From Myroides odoratus (GTDB lineage: Bacteria > Bacteroidota > Bacteroidia > Flavobacteriales > Flavobacteriaceae), in assembly GCF_001549985.1 (NCBI RefSeq), contig NZ_LROZ01000001.1:310001-374000 (forward strand): DNA of 64,000 bases, in the 5' to 3' direction. Positions 53,693 through 61,404 of the stretch are shown piece after piece. The notes under the pieces were generated by a model. It was given only the letters and a program-made list of their open reading frames with translations, was not told the origin of the DNA and did no database searches. The translations under genes and the position numbers were made by a program. Numbering within the stretch: position 1 is the first letter of the stretch; the number at the start of each line of letters is the position of its first letter.

Positions 53693-53769
53693 GGGTTATG
53701 AGTTATGGGTAATGAGTTAGGGGTTATGGGTTACGGCTTATGAGTTATGGGTTACGGCTTATGAGTTAT
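53693..53769 (+). repeat. Heptamer tandem array GGGTTAT/GAGTTAT (11 units)
   Basis: Eleven 7-bp units in phase (GGGTTAT, GAGTTAT, GGGTAAT, GAGTTAG and variants), the reverse-complement form of the CCCATAA array at 30529. Directly after it is a TTTGCTC heptamer. Confidence 0.92.
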
Positions 53770-53782
53770 GGGGTTTGCTCAC

Positions 53783-53862
53783 CACCTCACCCTCTCACCA
53801 CCTCACCCTCTCAACACCTCACCCTCTCAACACCTCACCCTCTCAACGCCTCACCATCTCAC
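53783..53862 (+). repeat. Octamer array CACCTCAC/CCTCTCAA (10 units, 16-bp super-period)
   Basis: Five copies of a 16-bp double unit such as CACCTCACCCTCTCAA, the first four almost identical and the fifth degenerate. The gap between the J-domain gene and the small downstream gene holds only these arrays and the promoter. Confidence 0.92.
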
Positions 53863-53937
53863 CATCTACCCCCCTCATCATCTAACCCTATTCAAATAAC
53901 AAAATCAGAAACCTCTCCAAAAAACCTTTTTCTATCG

Positions 53938-53945
53938 TATCTTTG
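53938..53945 (+). promoter_or_regulatory. -7 box for the 74-residue protein
   Basis: TATCTTTG matches TAnnTTTG and ends 20 nt before the ATG at 53966. Confidence 0.45.
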
Positions 53946-53965
53946 TCCATTAAAATAACAAGACC

Positions 53966-54190
53966 ATGTCGAAAGAAACGAAAAAAGGAATATTTAGAGG
54001 GATTATAGAAAAGGACGAATTAGGAAACTATTTTTGTGGACCTTATTTGTTGGATTACCAATACACAGAAGCTCAATTCAAATTAGGAGATATGATTAGT
54101 ATCAAAACGGTAATTGCGAATCCAAGTGGAAAAAGTAGAACAGCTTATCCAATGAAGTCGATGAAGTTTTTCTTAGCAGATGAAGAATAA
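53966..54190 (+). CDS. Small conserved-looking protein, 74 residues, unknown
   Basis: A soluble protein of 74 residues starting MSKETKKGIFRGIIEKDELG, with a GPYLLDYQYTEAQF centre and an acidic end. It has no signal peptide or transmembrane segment. The strand-rich pattern suggests a small beta-barrel such as an OB- or SH3-like fold (inference). It has its own promoter and a terminator of its own, so it is a stand-alone gene. I do not recognise a family. Confidence 0.6.
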   Translation: MSKETKKGIFRGIIEKDELGNYFCGPYLLDYQYTEAQFKLGDMISIKTVIANPSGKSRTAYPMKSMKFFLADEE

Positions 54191-54227
54191 ATAGCTTTAT
54201 TTAGGCGAAAGGCTATAAAGGAATTGA

Positions 54228-54256
54228 GGAGATAATGGGTAATTGTCTCCTTTTTT
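54228..54256 (+). terminator. Terminator after the 74-residue protein
   Basis: Stem GGAGATAAT / ATTGTCTCC (one G-T pair) with a 5-nt loop, then T6. Confidence 0.8.
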
Positions 54257-54286
54257 ATGCCTTTACCTTAACCCGTAACTTCTAAT

Positions 54287-54319
54287 AAAAAAAGGCAACT
54301 ATACGAGTTGCCTTTTTTT
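54287..54319 (-). terminator. Terminator after sucB
   Basis: Stem AAAAAAAGGCAACT / AGTTGCCTTTTTTT with a 5-nt loop; the T-run on the minus strand serves sucA-sucB. Confidence 0.88.
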
Positions 54320-54337
54320 TATATAAACCTTTATCTA

Positions 54338-55564
54338 TTAAAGTTCTAATGCTTTTTTAGGATTGTTATCCATCAACAATTCAGTTGGGTTTTCTAATGC
54401 TTCTTTGATTGCTACTAAGAAACCTACTGATTCACGTCCGTCGATGATACGGTGGTCATACGATAACGCTACATACATCATTGGGTGAATTTCAACTTTT
54501 CCATCTACTGCGATTGGACGCTCAATAATATTGTGCATTCCTAAGATTCCAGATTGTGGAGGGTTGATAATTGGCGTAGATAACATCGATCCAAATACAC
54601 CACCATTTGTGATTGTAAATGTACCACCTGTCATTTCATCTACTGTAATTTGTCCATCACGTGCTCTTGTTGCTAAACGTTTAATTTCAGCTTCAACACC
54701 GCGGAAAGACAATAATTCAGCGTTGCGAACTACAGGAACCATTAATCCTTTTGGTCCAGATACTGCAATTGAAATATCACAGAAGTCATATTTAATTTGC
54801 TCTTGTCCGTCAATCATAGAATTTACATCTGGGTACAAGGCTAAAGCACGAGTAACCGCTTTTGTAAAGAAAGACATGAATCCTAAACCAACGCCGTGTT
54901 TTGCTTTGAACGCGTCTTTATATTCGCTTCTTAGCTTGTTTACGTTTGTTAAGTTAACCTCATTAAACGTAGTTAACATTGCTGTTGTATTTTTAGCTTC
55001 AACCAAACGCTCTGCTACTTTACGACGTAACATAGACATTTTTTTACGCTCTTCTCCTCTTGGTCCTCCTGTTGGAGTACCCATCGAATGTTTCGCGTTT
55101 AAAGCATCTTCTTTTGTGATTCTACCATCTTTTCCTGTTCCAGAAACTGTAGCAGCATCAATATTTTTCTCATCTAGTATCTTCTTAGCCGCTGGAGAAG
55201 CTGTTCCTGTTGCATACGTTGCTGCAGCTGCAGGCGCTTGTACAGGTTCTGCTTTTGGAGCCTCTGCTTTTGGAGCTTCAGCCGCAGGCTTAGCCTCAGT
55301 AGAAGAACCTCCTGCCGGTTTTGCAGCACTAGTATCGATTAAACAAACCACTTGACCTACCGCTACTGCGTCACCTTCCTCTGCTTTTAAAGTAATGATT
55401 CCACTTGCTTCAGCAGGCAATTCTAATGTTGCTTTATCTGAATCAACCTCAGCAATTGCTTGGTCTTTTTCAACATAGTCTCCATCTTTTACCAACCAAG
55501 TAGCAATTTCAACCTCTGTAATTGATTCACCTGGTGAAGGAACTTTCATTTCTAAGATGCTCAT
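54338..55564 (-). CDS. sucB: 2-oxoglutarate dehydrogenase E2, dihydrolipoamide succinyltransferase
   Basis: Core subunit of the 2-oxoglutarate dehydrogenase complex of the TCA cycle, 408 residues. One lipoyl domain (1-75) carries Lys44 in DSDKATLE. An Ala/Pro-rich linker (about 80-115) leads to the E3-binding domain ([14 protein letters not shown] near 122) and the catalytic domain, whose His371 and Asp375 in [11 protein letters not shown] are intact. It follows sucA by 48 bp; the E3 subunit is not encoded here. Confidence 0.96.
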   Translation of the reverse strand: MSILEMKVPSPGESITEVEIATWLVKDGDYVEKDQAIAEVDSDKATLELPAEASGIITLKAEEGDAVAVGQVVCLIDTSAAKPAGGSSTEAKPAAEAPKAEAPKAEPVQAPAAAATYATGTASPAAKKILDEKNIDAATVSGTGKDGRITKEDALNAKHSMGTPTGGPRGEERKKMSMLRRKVAERLVEAKNTTAMLTTFNEVNLTNVNKLRSEYKDAFKAKHGVGLGFMSFFTKAVTRALALYPDVNSMIDGQEQIKYDFCDISIAVSGPKGLMVPVVRNAELLSFRGVEAEIKRLATRARDGQITVDEMTGGTFTITNGGVFGSMLSTPIINPPQSGILGMHNIIERPIAVDGKVEIHPMMYVALSYDHRIIDGRESVGFLVAIKEALENPTELLMDNNPKKALEL

Positions 55565-55612
55565 CGTATATTCTTTAATTAAATATTGTTATGTAAAAAT
55601 ACTCTTTTTTTA

Positions 55613-58384
55613 TTATAAGTTCTTATTAAAAACTTTCTCAATTGCATAGGCAAAACGCTTTTTAGAACGTGTTGAACTACCTGATGCTGGTGCACTGTAA
55701 GCCTTGTTACCTGCATAGCGCAATGGTTTCTCGTCAAAATTCATCAACATATACCCATAAGCTCCCATGTTTTTCGGTTCTTCTTGTGCCCATACGAAAT
55801 CATCTGCATTTGGATAAGAAGCAATTACTTCTTTGATTTGCTCGATTGGCAATGGGAACAATTGCTCTAAACGCACAAATGCAATATCCTCTCTTCCTAG
55901 TTCTTCTCTTTTCGCTACTAAATCATAGTAGAATTTTCCTGAACAGAATACCAATGATTTCACTTTTGCTTTATCTACAGCTGCATCGTCAATTACATAT
56001 TGGAATTTACCCTCTGCTAAATCGCTAATTGTTGAAGTAGCTAATGGATGTCTCAATAAACTCTTAGGCGACATTACGATTAATGGTTTTCTGAAATCAG
56101 TTACCATTTGTCTTCTCAATAAGTGGAAGAAGTTAGCTGGTGTTGTACAGTTTGCAACGAACATATTGTGTTCTGCACAAAGCTGTAAATAGCGTTCCAA
56201 ACGAGCAGAAGAGTGCTCTGCACCTTGGTTTTCATACCCGTGAGGCAACAACATCACTAAACCATTCTGGTTGTTCCATTTATCTTCTGCTGCAGAAATG
56301 TACTGATCTAGCATAATTTGAGCTCCGTTAGAGAAATCTCCAAATTGTGCTTCCCAGATTGTCAATGTATTTGGATTAGTCAAAGCATATCCATATTCAA
56401 ATCCAACAACAGCATATTCAGACAATAAAGAATTGTAAATTCTCATTTGTCCTTTTTGATCTTTCAACTCATTTAATAAAACAACTAGTTCCTCTGTATC
56501 TTCTGTTTTAACTACAGCGTGACGGTGAGAGAACGTACCGCGTTCTACATCTTGTCCTGACATACGTACATCATACCCTTCTGAAAGTAAAGATCCGTAA
56601 GCCAATAATTCACCCATTGCCCAGTCTAACTTATCGTTTTCAAAGAACATCGCTTTGCGGTCTCCGATTAGACGTTTTACTTTGCTAATGAATTTTTTAT
56701 CTTCTGGAAGATTGGTAATTACCTCAGCAATATCCGTCAATACTTGTTTAGACACTTTCGTGTCATAATCCACAACCATTTCTTTTTCGTCTACTGTTCT
56801 GAAATCTTTCCAGTTTTCTTGCATGAACGTTCTGATTTTAGCAAATTCATTCTCACGAGAAATTTGTAAATCTTGTTCTAATACATCTTTATATTGTTGT
56901 TCTAAGTCTTTCACAAAACTTTCGTCTACAATTTTGTCTTCCAACAATCTTGCGTTATAGATATTTCTAGCATTTGGATGCTTTGCAATTAACTTATATA
57001 AAAGAGGTTGCGTGAATTTTGGTTCATCTCCCTCGTTGTGTCCATATTTACGGTACCCTACTAAATCGATGAATACATCTCTTCCGAATGTCATACGGTA
57101 TTCTAAAGCAAATAAAAATGCGCGTACTGCTGCTTCTGTATCATCTGCATTTACGTGCAATACAGGAGAAGCGGTAACTTTCGCGATATCTGTTGAATAC
57201 GTTGATGAACGTCCATCTGTGTAGTTTGTAGTAAATCCAACTTGGTTGTTTAACACAATGTGGATCGTACCTTCTGTTTTATATCCTCTTAACTGAGCCA
57301 TTTGCACGATTTCATACACAATTCCTTGTCCTGAAATAGCAGCATCTCCGTGTAAAGCGATTGGCAATACTTTTGAAGGCTGGCTAGCGAATATTGTATC
57401 TTGTTTTGCTCGTGCAATTCCCTCAATAACAGCACCAACCGTCTCTAAGTGAGAAGGGTTTGGCGTCAAGTTTACGTGGATATCTTTACCTGAGCGCGTT
57501 TTACGTGTTGAGCTTAATCCTAAGTGGTATTTTACGTCTCCGTCATATCCTTCTACAGCATCATAGTCTTTTCCGTCAAACTCTGAGAAGATCTCTTGTG
57601 TTGGTTTTTTGAATACGTTAGCCAAAACGTTCAAACGACCACGGTGTGCCATACCTACTACGATTTCCTCTACTCCTTTTGCCGCAGCAGATTCAATTAA
57701 AAAGTCCATCGCTGGGATAGCAGCTTCTAAACCTTCTAATGAGAAACGCTTTTGACCTACATATTTTGTATTTAAGAAGTTCTCAAAAGAAACAGCTTCA
57801 ATTAATTTATGTAAGATTTCTTTCTTCTCTTCTGCGTTAAATTTTGCTTCTGGGATTTCGAAATGGTCTTGAATCCAGTTCACTTCTTTTTCATCTGTGA
57901 TATATTTGAATTCAATTCCCAATGTCGCACAGTAAATTTTCTCTAATTGAGCGATAATTTGTGCTAAAGATGAAGCAGGTAATTGAATTGCTTTAGCTGC
58001 GTCGAATGTAGTATTCAAATCAGCGGAAGACAATCCAAATTTCTCTAAACTTAAATCGGGATGAACGACTCTTCTTTCTCTAAGCGGGTTTGTTTTAGTC
58101 AATAGGTGTCCATAAGTCCTGTAGCTATCGATTAGTTTTAGTACAGCTAACTCTTTTGTAATTTGGCTTGTATCAACCGAACTACCTGTATTTGAATTAT
58201 TTGTTGGGGATGAAACATACGTTACTTTCTCTACTGTGCCGTCACTAAATTCATTTGCAAAATCGAAACCTTGAAAGAAGGCTCTCCAACTTGGTTCTAC
58301 GCTATCTGGATTTTCTAAATATTGATCATACAAATCTGCAAAAAATGCAGTGTGTGCCGCGTTTAAAAAGGAAAATCTATCCAT
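55613..58384 (-). CDS. sucA: 2-oxoglutarate dehydrogenase E1
   Basis: Thiamine-diphosphate decarboxylase of the same complex, 923 residues, the normal length. The N-terminal FLNAAHTAFFADLYDQYLENP segment (E2 interaction) and the cofactor site GDAAISGQGIVYE near 346-358 are present, as is GMAHRGRLNVLANV near 246-259 and SHRHAVVKTED near 610. Transcription reads sucA then sucB. Minus-strand -7 box at 58425-58432. Confidence 0.96.
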   Translation of the reverse strand: MDRFSFLNAAHTAFFADLYDQYLENPDSVEPSWRAFFQGFDFANEFSDGTVEKVTYVSSPTNNSNTGSSVDTSQITKELAVLKLIDSYRTYGHLLTKTNPLRERRVVHPDLSLEKFGLSSADLNTTFDAAKAIQLPASSLAQIIAQLEKIYCATLGIEFKYITDEKEVNWIQDHFEIPEAKFNAEEKKEILHKLIEAVSFENFLNTKYVGQKRFSLEGLEAAIPAMDFLIESAAAKGVEEIVVGMAHRGRLNVLANVFKKPTQEIFSEFDGKDYDAVEGYDGDVKYHLGLSSTRKTRSGKDIHVNLTPNPSHLETVGAVIEGIARAKQDTIFASQPSKVLPIALHGDAAISGQGIVYEIVQMAQLRGYKTEGTIHIVLNNQVGFTTNYTDGRSSTYSTDIAKVTASPVLHVNADDTEAAVRAFLFALEYRMTFGRDVFIDLVGYRKYGHNEGDEPKFTQPLLYKLIAKHPNARNIYNARLLEDKIVDESFVKDLEQQYKDVLEQDLQISRENEFAKIRTFMQENWKDFRTVDEKEMVVDYDTKVSKQVLTDIAEVITNLPEDKKFISKVKRLIGDRKAMFFENDKLDWAMGELLAYGSLLSEGYDVRMSGQDVERGTFSHRHAVVKTEDTEELVVLLNELKDQKGQMRIYNSLLSEYAVVGFEYGYALTNPNTLTIWEAQFGDFSNGAQIMLDQYISAAEDKWNNQNGLVMLLPHGYENQGAEHSSARLERYLQLCAEHNMFVANCTTPANFFHLLRRQMVTDFRKPLIVMSPKSLLRHPLATSTISDLAEGKFQYVIDDAAVDKAKVKSLVFCSGKFYYDLVAKREELGREDIAFVRLEQLFPLPIEQIKEVIASYPNADDFVWAQEEPKNMGAYGYMLMNFDEKPLRYAGNKAYSAPASGSSTRSKKRFAYAIEKVFNKNL

Positions 58385-58424
58385 AATTTTCGTCTAAAGA
58401 CCTATTGATTAAATATTATATATA

Positions 58425-58432
58425 CAAAAATA
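58425..58432 (-). promoter_or_regulatory. Candidate -7 box for sucA-sucB
   Basis: Minus strand reads TATTTTTG, 40 nt before the sucA ATG. A second match, TACTTTTG, lies at 58447-58454 on the same strand. Confidence 0.4.
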
Positions 58433-58500
58433 CAACTCTTTGATTACAAAAGTATAAACTTTTTCTTATTTTTATCTCACAACAATTTCATAAAACAGCT

Positions 58501-59079
58501 ATGAGAAGATTTTATGTCAAAAAAATGAGTGTTTTATTCATTTTTTCATTTTTTTTATTGTCCAATTTTTCACTTTTTGCACAACAAAACCGAAATAACT
58601 CAGAAAATTACGATTCTGTCAAAAAATGGAGATTCGGAGGAGGCTTCGGATTGGGCTTTGGCAATGGGTATACCGATGTGATGTTAGCGCCAAGTGCCTT
58701 GTACGAAGTGAACCCTTATTTGAATCTAGGTGTGGGTTTACAAGGAAGTTACATCAACAGCAAAAATCGCTCTTTTTACTATAGTAGTGTAAAAGAATAC
58801 CAATCTTGGATTTATGGTGGAAGCTTGATTGCGCTTTCTAATCCCATCCCTCAACTGCAGCTGTCCATTGAACTAGAACAATTGCGTGTCAACAACACCT
58901 ATACCTATAAAGAGGATGTACACAAGTTGGATGCCAACTTTTGGAATACCGCCTTATTCTTAGGTGCAGGATACAGTAGTGGACCTGCCACAGTAGGAAT
59001 TCGATACAATGTATTATACCGAGAAAAAGATATGGTATACGGAAGTGCTTTTATGCCCTTTATTCGCGTATACTTCTAA
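58501..59079 (+). CDS. Small outer-membrane beta-barrel protein
   Basis: A 192-residue exported protein; a signal peptide ends LFAQ near residue 27 (an ATG at codon 9 is an alternative start). The mature part has alternating hydrophobic strands (FGGGFGLGFGNG, YLNLGVGLQGSYI, LFLGAGYSSG) and ends in FIRVYF, a terminal aromatic typical of barrels. This is the common Flavobacteriia eight-stranded barrel type of unknown function. It has its own terminator. Confidence 0.75.
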   Translation: MRRFYVKKMSVLFIFSFFLLSNFSLFAQQNRNNSENYDSVKKWRFGGGFGLGFGNGYTDVMLAPSALYEVNPYLNLGVGLQGSYINSKNRSFYYSSVKEYQSWIYGGSLIALSNPIPQLQLSIELEQLRVNNTYTYKEDVHKLDANFWNTALFLGAGYSSGPATVGIRYNVLYREKDMVYGSAFMPFIRVYF

Positions 59080-59110
59080 TAAACACCTTAACCTGAACCG
59101 ATAAGGTACA

Positions 59111-59145
59111 AAAAAAGAGCCGATTAAACAAATCGGCTCTTTTTT
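59111..59145. terminator. Bidirectional terminator after the barrel protein
   Basis: Perfect 15-bp stem AAAAAAGAGCCGATT / AATCGGCTCTTTTTT with a 5-nt loop between convergent genes. Confidence 0.93.
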
Positions 59146-59151
59146 TATCTA

Positions 59152-59505
59152 TTACTCTTTGGATAAACTCGCTCGGAAATACACCTTTTGAAACTCGCGT
59201 TTCACAATCAGGTACGTCAATTGTTGAAAGTAATTAAAAACATCCCCTTCTTCTAGGGCTCGGATATCCTTTTCTGCAACATCAATGCGGTACAACAACA
59301 TGGATAGCTTTGCAGGAGTTCGAGAAGCAATAGCTTCCAACACTTCTTGAATTTGTTGAACTAACTCAAGAGGAGTTGAAACAGGAAACGCCAAATCCTC
59401 ATCCACACTCATTCTAAAGTCGCGCTCCACTTGTTGAACCAAAAGTTCAAATAAATTATCCTGCTCCTTTAATTGATTCTCGAGATAAGTGACTGCTACT
59501 TCCAT
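59152..59505 (-). CDS. Uncharacterised 117-residue helical protein downstream of the polyprenyl synthase
   Basis: A soluble, mostly helical protein without signal peptide or motif I recognise. The phrase AKLSMLLYRIDVAEKDIRAL near residues 64-83 is the most distinctive part. It starts 6 bp after the polyprenyl synthase stop, so the two are translationally linked. It may belong to a small conserved Bacteroidota family; no function is assigned. Confidence 0.7.
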   Translation of the reverse strand: MEVAVTYLENQLKEQDNLFELLVQQVERDFRMSVDEDLAFPVSTPLELVQQIQEVLEAIASRTPAKLSMLLYRIDVAEKDIRALEEGDVFNYFQQLTYLIVKREFQKVYFRASLSKE

Positions 59506-59511
59506 CTATTT

Positions 59512-60489
59512 TTACATTTGTCTGTTCATTAATTCTTTACTGAAAACGCGAAGTAATTCTTTTTTATCTTCTTCAATAGCCAAGATATCTAAAATCTTCA
59601 ATGCCTCTTCCGTATATTGTTCAATCAACTGTGAGGATGCTTGTTGTGATCCTGTTTCAATAAAGAGTTGTTTGACACGGGTAATTTTTTGTTCTTGATC
59701 CGCACAATCCACTGTCGCATAAAAATGGAGTAACTCCTCTTTTTGTGCAGGATTGGCTTGTTCTAAGGCCTTTAAATATAAAAACGTTTTTTTATTTTCT
59801 AGAATATCGCCTCCAATTCGTTTACCAAATGTTGCTTCATCTCCAAAGGCATCTAAGTGGTCATCTAATAGTTGGAACGCAATTCCTAAATTTAAACCAA
59901 AGTTATAAATCTGATCCCCGTTTTCTGCTGTCGTTTTTGCAACAATAGCTCCCATTTTTAACGCTGCTGCAACTAGAACTGCCGTTTTGTACTCAATCAT
60001 CTTGATGTACTGTGCAATCTGTACATCTGAACGTCCTTCAAAACAAATATCGTATTGTTGTCCTTCACAAACTTGAATAGCTGTTTTACTAAACAACTTC
60101 GCCAAATCTCTAAAAATAACAGGCTCGTAGTGTTCAAAATATTGATAAGCTAAAATCAACATAGCATCCCCAGAAAGGATAGCTGTATTGACATCCCATT
60201 TTTCATGTACGGTCTGATGCCCTCTTCTCAAAGAAGCATCATCCATGATATCGTCATGCATCAAGGAAAAGTTGTGAAACAACTCAATCGCTGTTGCCGC
60301 ATAAATAGCTTTTGTAGGATCTTCATTGAAAACATCCGCTGCCATCAACGTTAAAACCGGTCTAATCTGTTTTCCTCCTAAAGAAAGAATATAAGAAATA
60401 GGTTCATAAAGTTCTATGGGTTGCCCATCTAATTGAATTGAATTGAGATAGTCTGCGATCTGTTCTTTATATTTTGCTATTGACTGCAT
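59512..60489 (-). CDS. Polyprenyl diphosphate synthase (trans-isoprenyl)
   Basis: Chain-elongating isoprenyl diphosphate synthase, 325 residues from the ATG at 60489; an upstream TTG adds two residues. The first aspartate motif is DDIMDD (79-84) after SLMH, and the second is LLDDHLDAFGD near 208-218; GGKQIRP near 38-44 is the usual IPP site. Length and motifs fit a short- to long-chain synthase (farnesyl/geranylgeranyl or octaprenyl); the bulky residues before the first motif (HNFSLMH) do not settle product length. Product is used for quinone or carrier lipids. Confidence 0.9.
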   Translation of the reverse strand: MQSIAKYKEQIADYLNSIQLDGQPIELYEPISYILSLGGKQIRPVLTLMAADVFNEDPTKAIYAATAIELFHNFSLMHDDIMDDASLRRGHQTVHEKWDVNTAILSGDAMLILAYQYFEHYEPVIFRDLAKLFSKTAIQVCEGQQYDICFEGRSDVQIAQYIKMIEYKTAVLVAAALKMGAIVAKTTAENGDQIYNFGLNLGIAFQLLDDHLDAFGDEATFGKRIGGDILENKKTFLYLKALEQANPAQKEELLHFYATVDCADQEQKITRVKQLFIETGSQQASSQLIEQYTEEALKILDILAIEEDKKELLRVFSKELMNRQM

Positions 60490-60698
60490 GTTCAAAAAAA
60501 TTTTGGTAAAAATACGCGTTTTTTAAAGACTTTTCGTTTCTCTCGGCTATTCTACCTTTTGACTGCCGCAAATATCCTAAAAATAGATTAGTAATCCACT
60601 AGTTTTTCTTGAAAACAACGGACAACCCTCCTTCTTTTTTATCTACTTCTGCATCTGTTCCTCCTTCTCCTACTTTATTTTTCCACCTGATATATAGT

Positions 60699-60805
60699 GG
60701 AAACTTTTCTCGATGTTAAAGTTTTTATAATAAAAAAGGAAACTTTTAAACGATATAAGTTTCCTGTCTATATTTGTCCGACTAAAAAGAGATATATGGA
60801 AACTT
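60699..60805 (+). promoter_or_regulatory. Predicted TetR operator cluster and promoter of the efflux operon
   Basis: GGAAACTT occurs at 60699-60706, 60738-60745 and 60798-60805, and its inverse AAGTTTCC at 60757-60764. The second and fourth form a palindrome GGAAACTT-N11-AAGTTTCC ending 4 bp before the -7 box TATATTTG (60769-60776). The third direct copy lies on the start codon of the TetR gene. The first copy faces an imperfect inverse AAGTTTTT at 60719. This is the expected layout for autorepression. The rest of the 306-bp gap shows nothing else. Confidence 0.65.
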
Positions 60806-61404
60806 TAATACTAGAAAAAGCAACACATTTGTTTTTATCTCAAGGATTTAAAAGCATAACAATGGACGATATTGCAGCTGAGCTGTCTATATCTAAAAAG
60901 ACAATCTATCAGCACTATGCTTCTAAACCTGAGTTAATTGAAAAGTGTTTGGTTTATATCAATGATAAATTCTTAAAATCATTAGAACTAGTTATTGCAC
61001 AAAACAGACCTGCTGTAGCAGAAATTATAGCAGCACACAATAATATGAATGAAGTTTTTGCAATAGAAACCTCTGTTTGTTTATACCAACTAAACAAGTA
61101 TTACCCGAAGATTGCACAAAAACAAAAGATTGTACACAAGAAAAAATACGTGGGTATTATTGAACGCAACTTAGAAAAAGGAATCAAAGAAGGGGTATAC
61201 CGCGCAAATCTCGATGTTGAATTTACAGCTCGCTTACACATCGCCTCTGTAGTATTACTCGATGACCAGGATTATTTTGAGCCTGAAGAATACACCCATA
61301 TGCAGTTACATGCTTTACATCTCGAGCATCACATTCGCAGCATCACCACAGAAAAAGGATTGAAACAATACTTAGAATTAAAAGAAAGCATCAAAAATGA
61401 ATAA
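60796..61404 (+). CDS. TetR/AcrR family transcriptional regulator
   Basis: Repressor of the downstream efflux genes (inference from context). The ATG at 60796 gives 202 residues beginning METLILEKATHLF; a TTG-started longer frame would run through the promoter. The N-terminal helix-turn-helix (about 22-45, ITMDDIAAELSISKKTIYQHY) is standard; the C-terminal ligand domain is unassigned. It is the first gene of the operon: the TolC-like gene overlaps its end by 8 nt. A GGAAACTT palindrome lies over its promoter. Confidence 0.92.
   Translation: METLILEKATHLFLSQGFKSITMDDIAAELSISKKTIYQHYASKPELIEKCLVYINDKFLKSLELVIAQNRPAVAEIIAAHNNMNEVFAIETSVCLYQLNKYYPKIAQKQKIVHKKKYVGIIERNLEKGIKEGVYRANLDVEFTARLHIASVVLLDDQDYFEPEEYTHMQLHALHLEHHIRSITTEKGLKQYLELKESIKNE

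Noticed and set aside
53783-53862. Possible CRISPR array
   Set aside because: The 16-bp units are contiguous with no unique spacers and no cas genes nearby; it is a simple tandem repeat.
53740-53958. Pro/Ser/His-rich open frame
   Set aside because: Translation of the octamer array.
54531-55355. 274-codon open frame antisense to sucB
   Set aside because: A shadow of the sucB codon pattern; sucB motifs are complete on the other strand.
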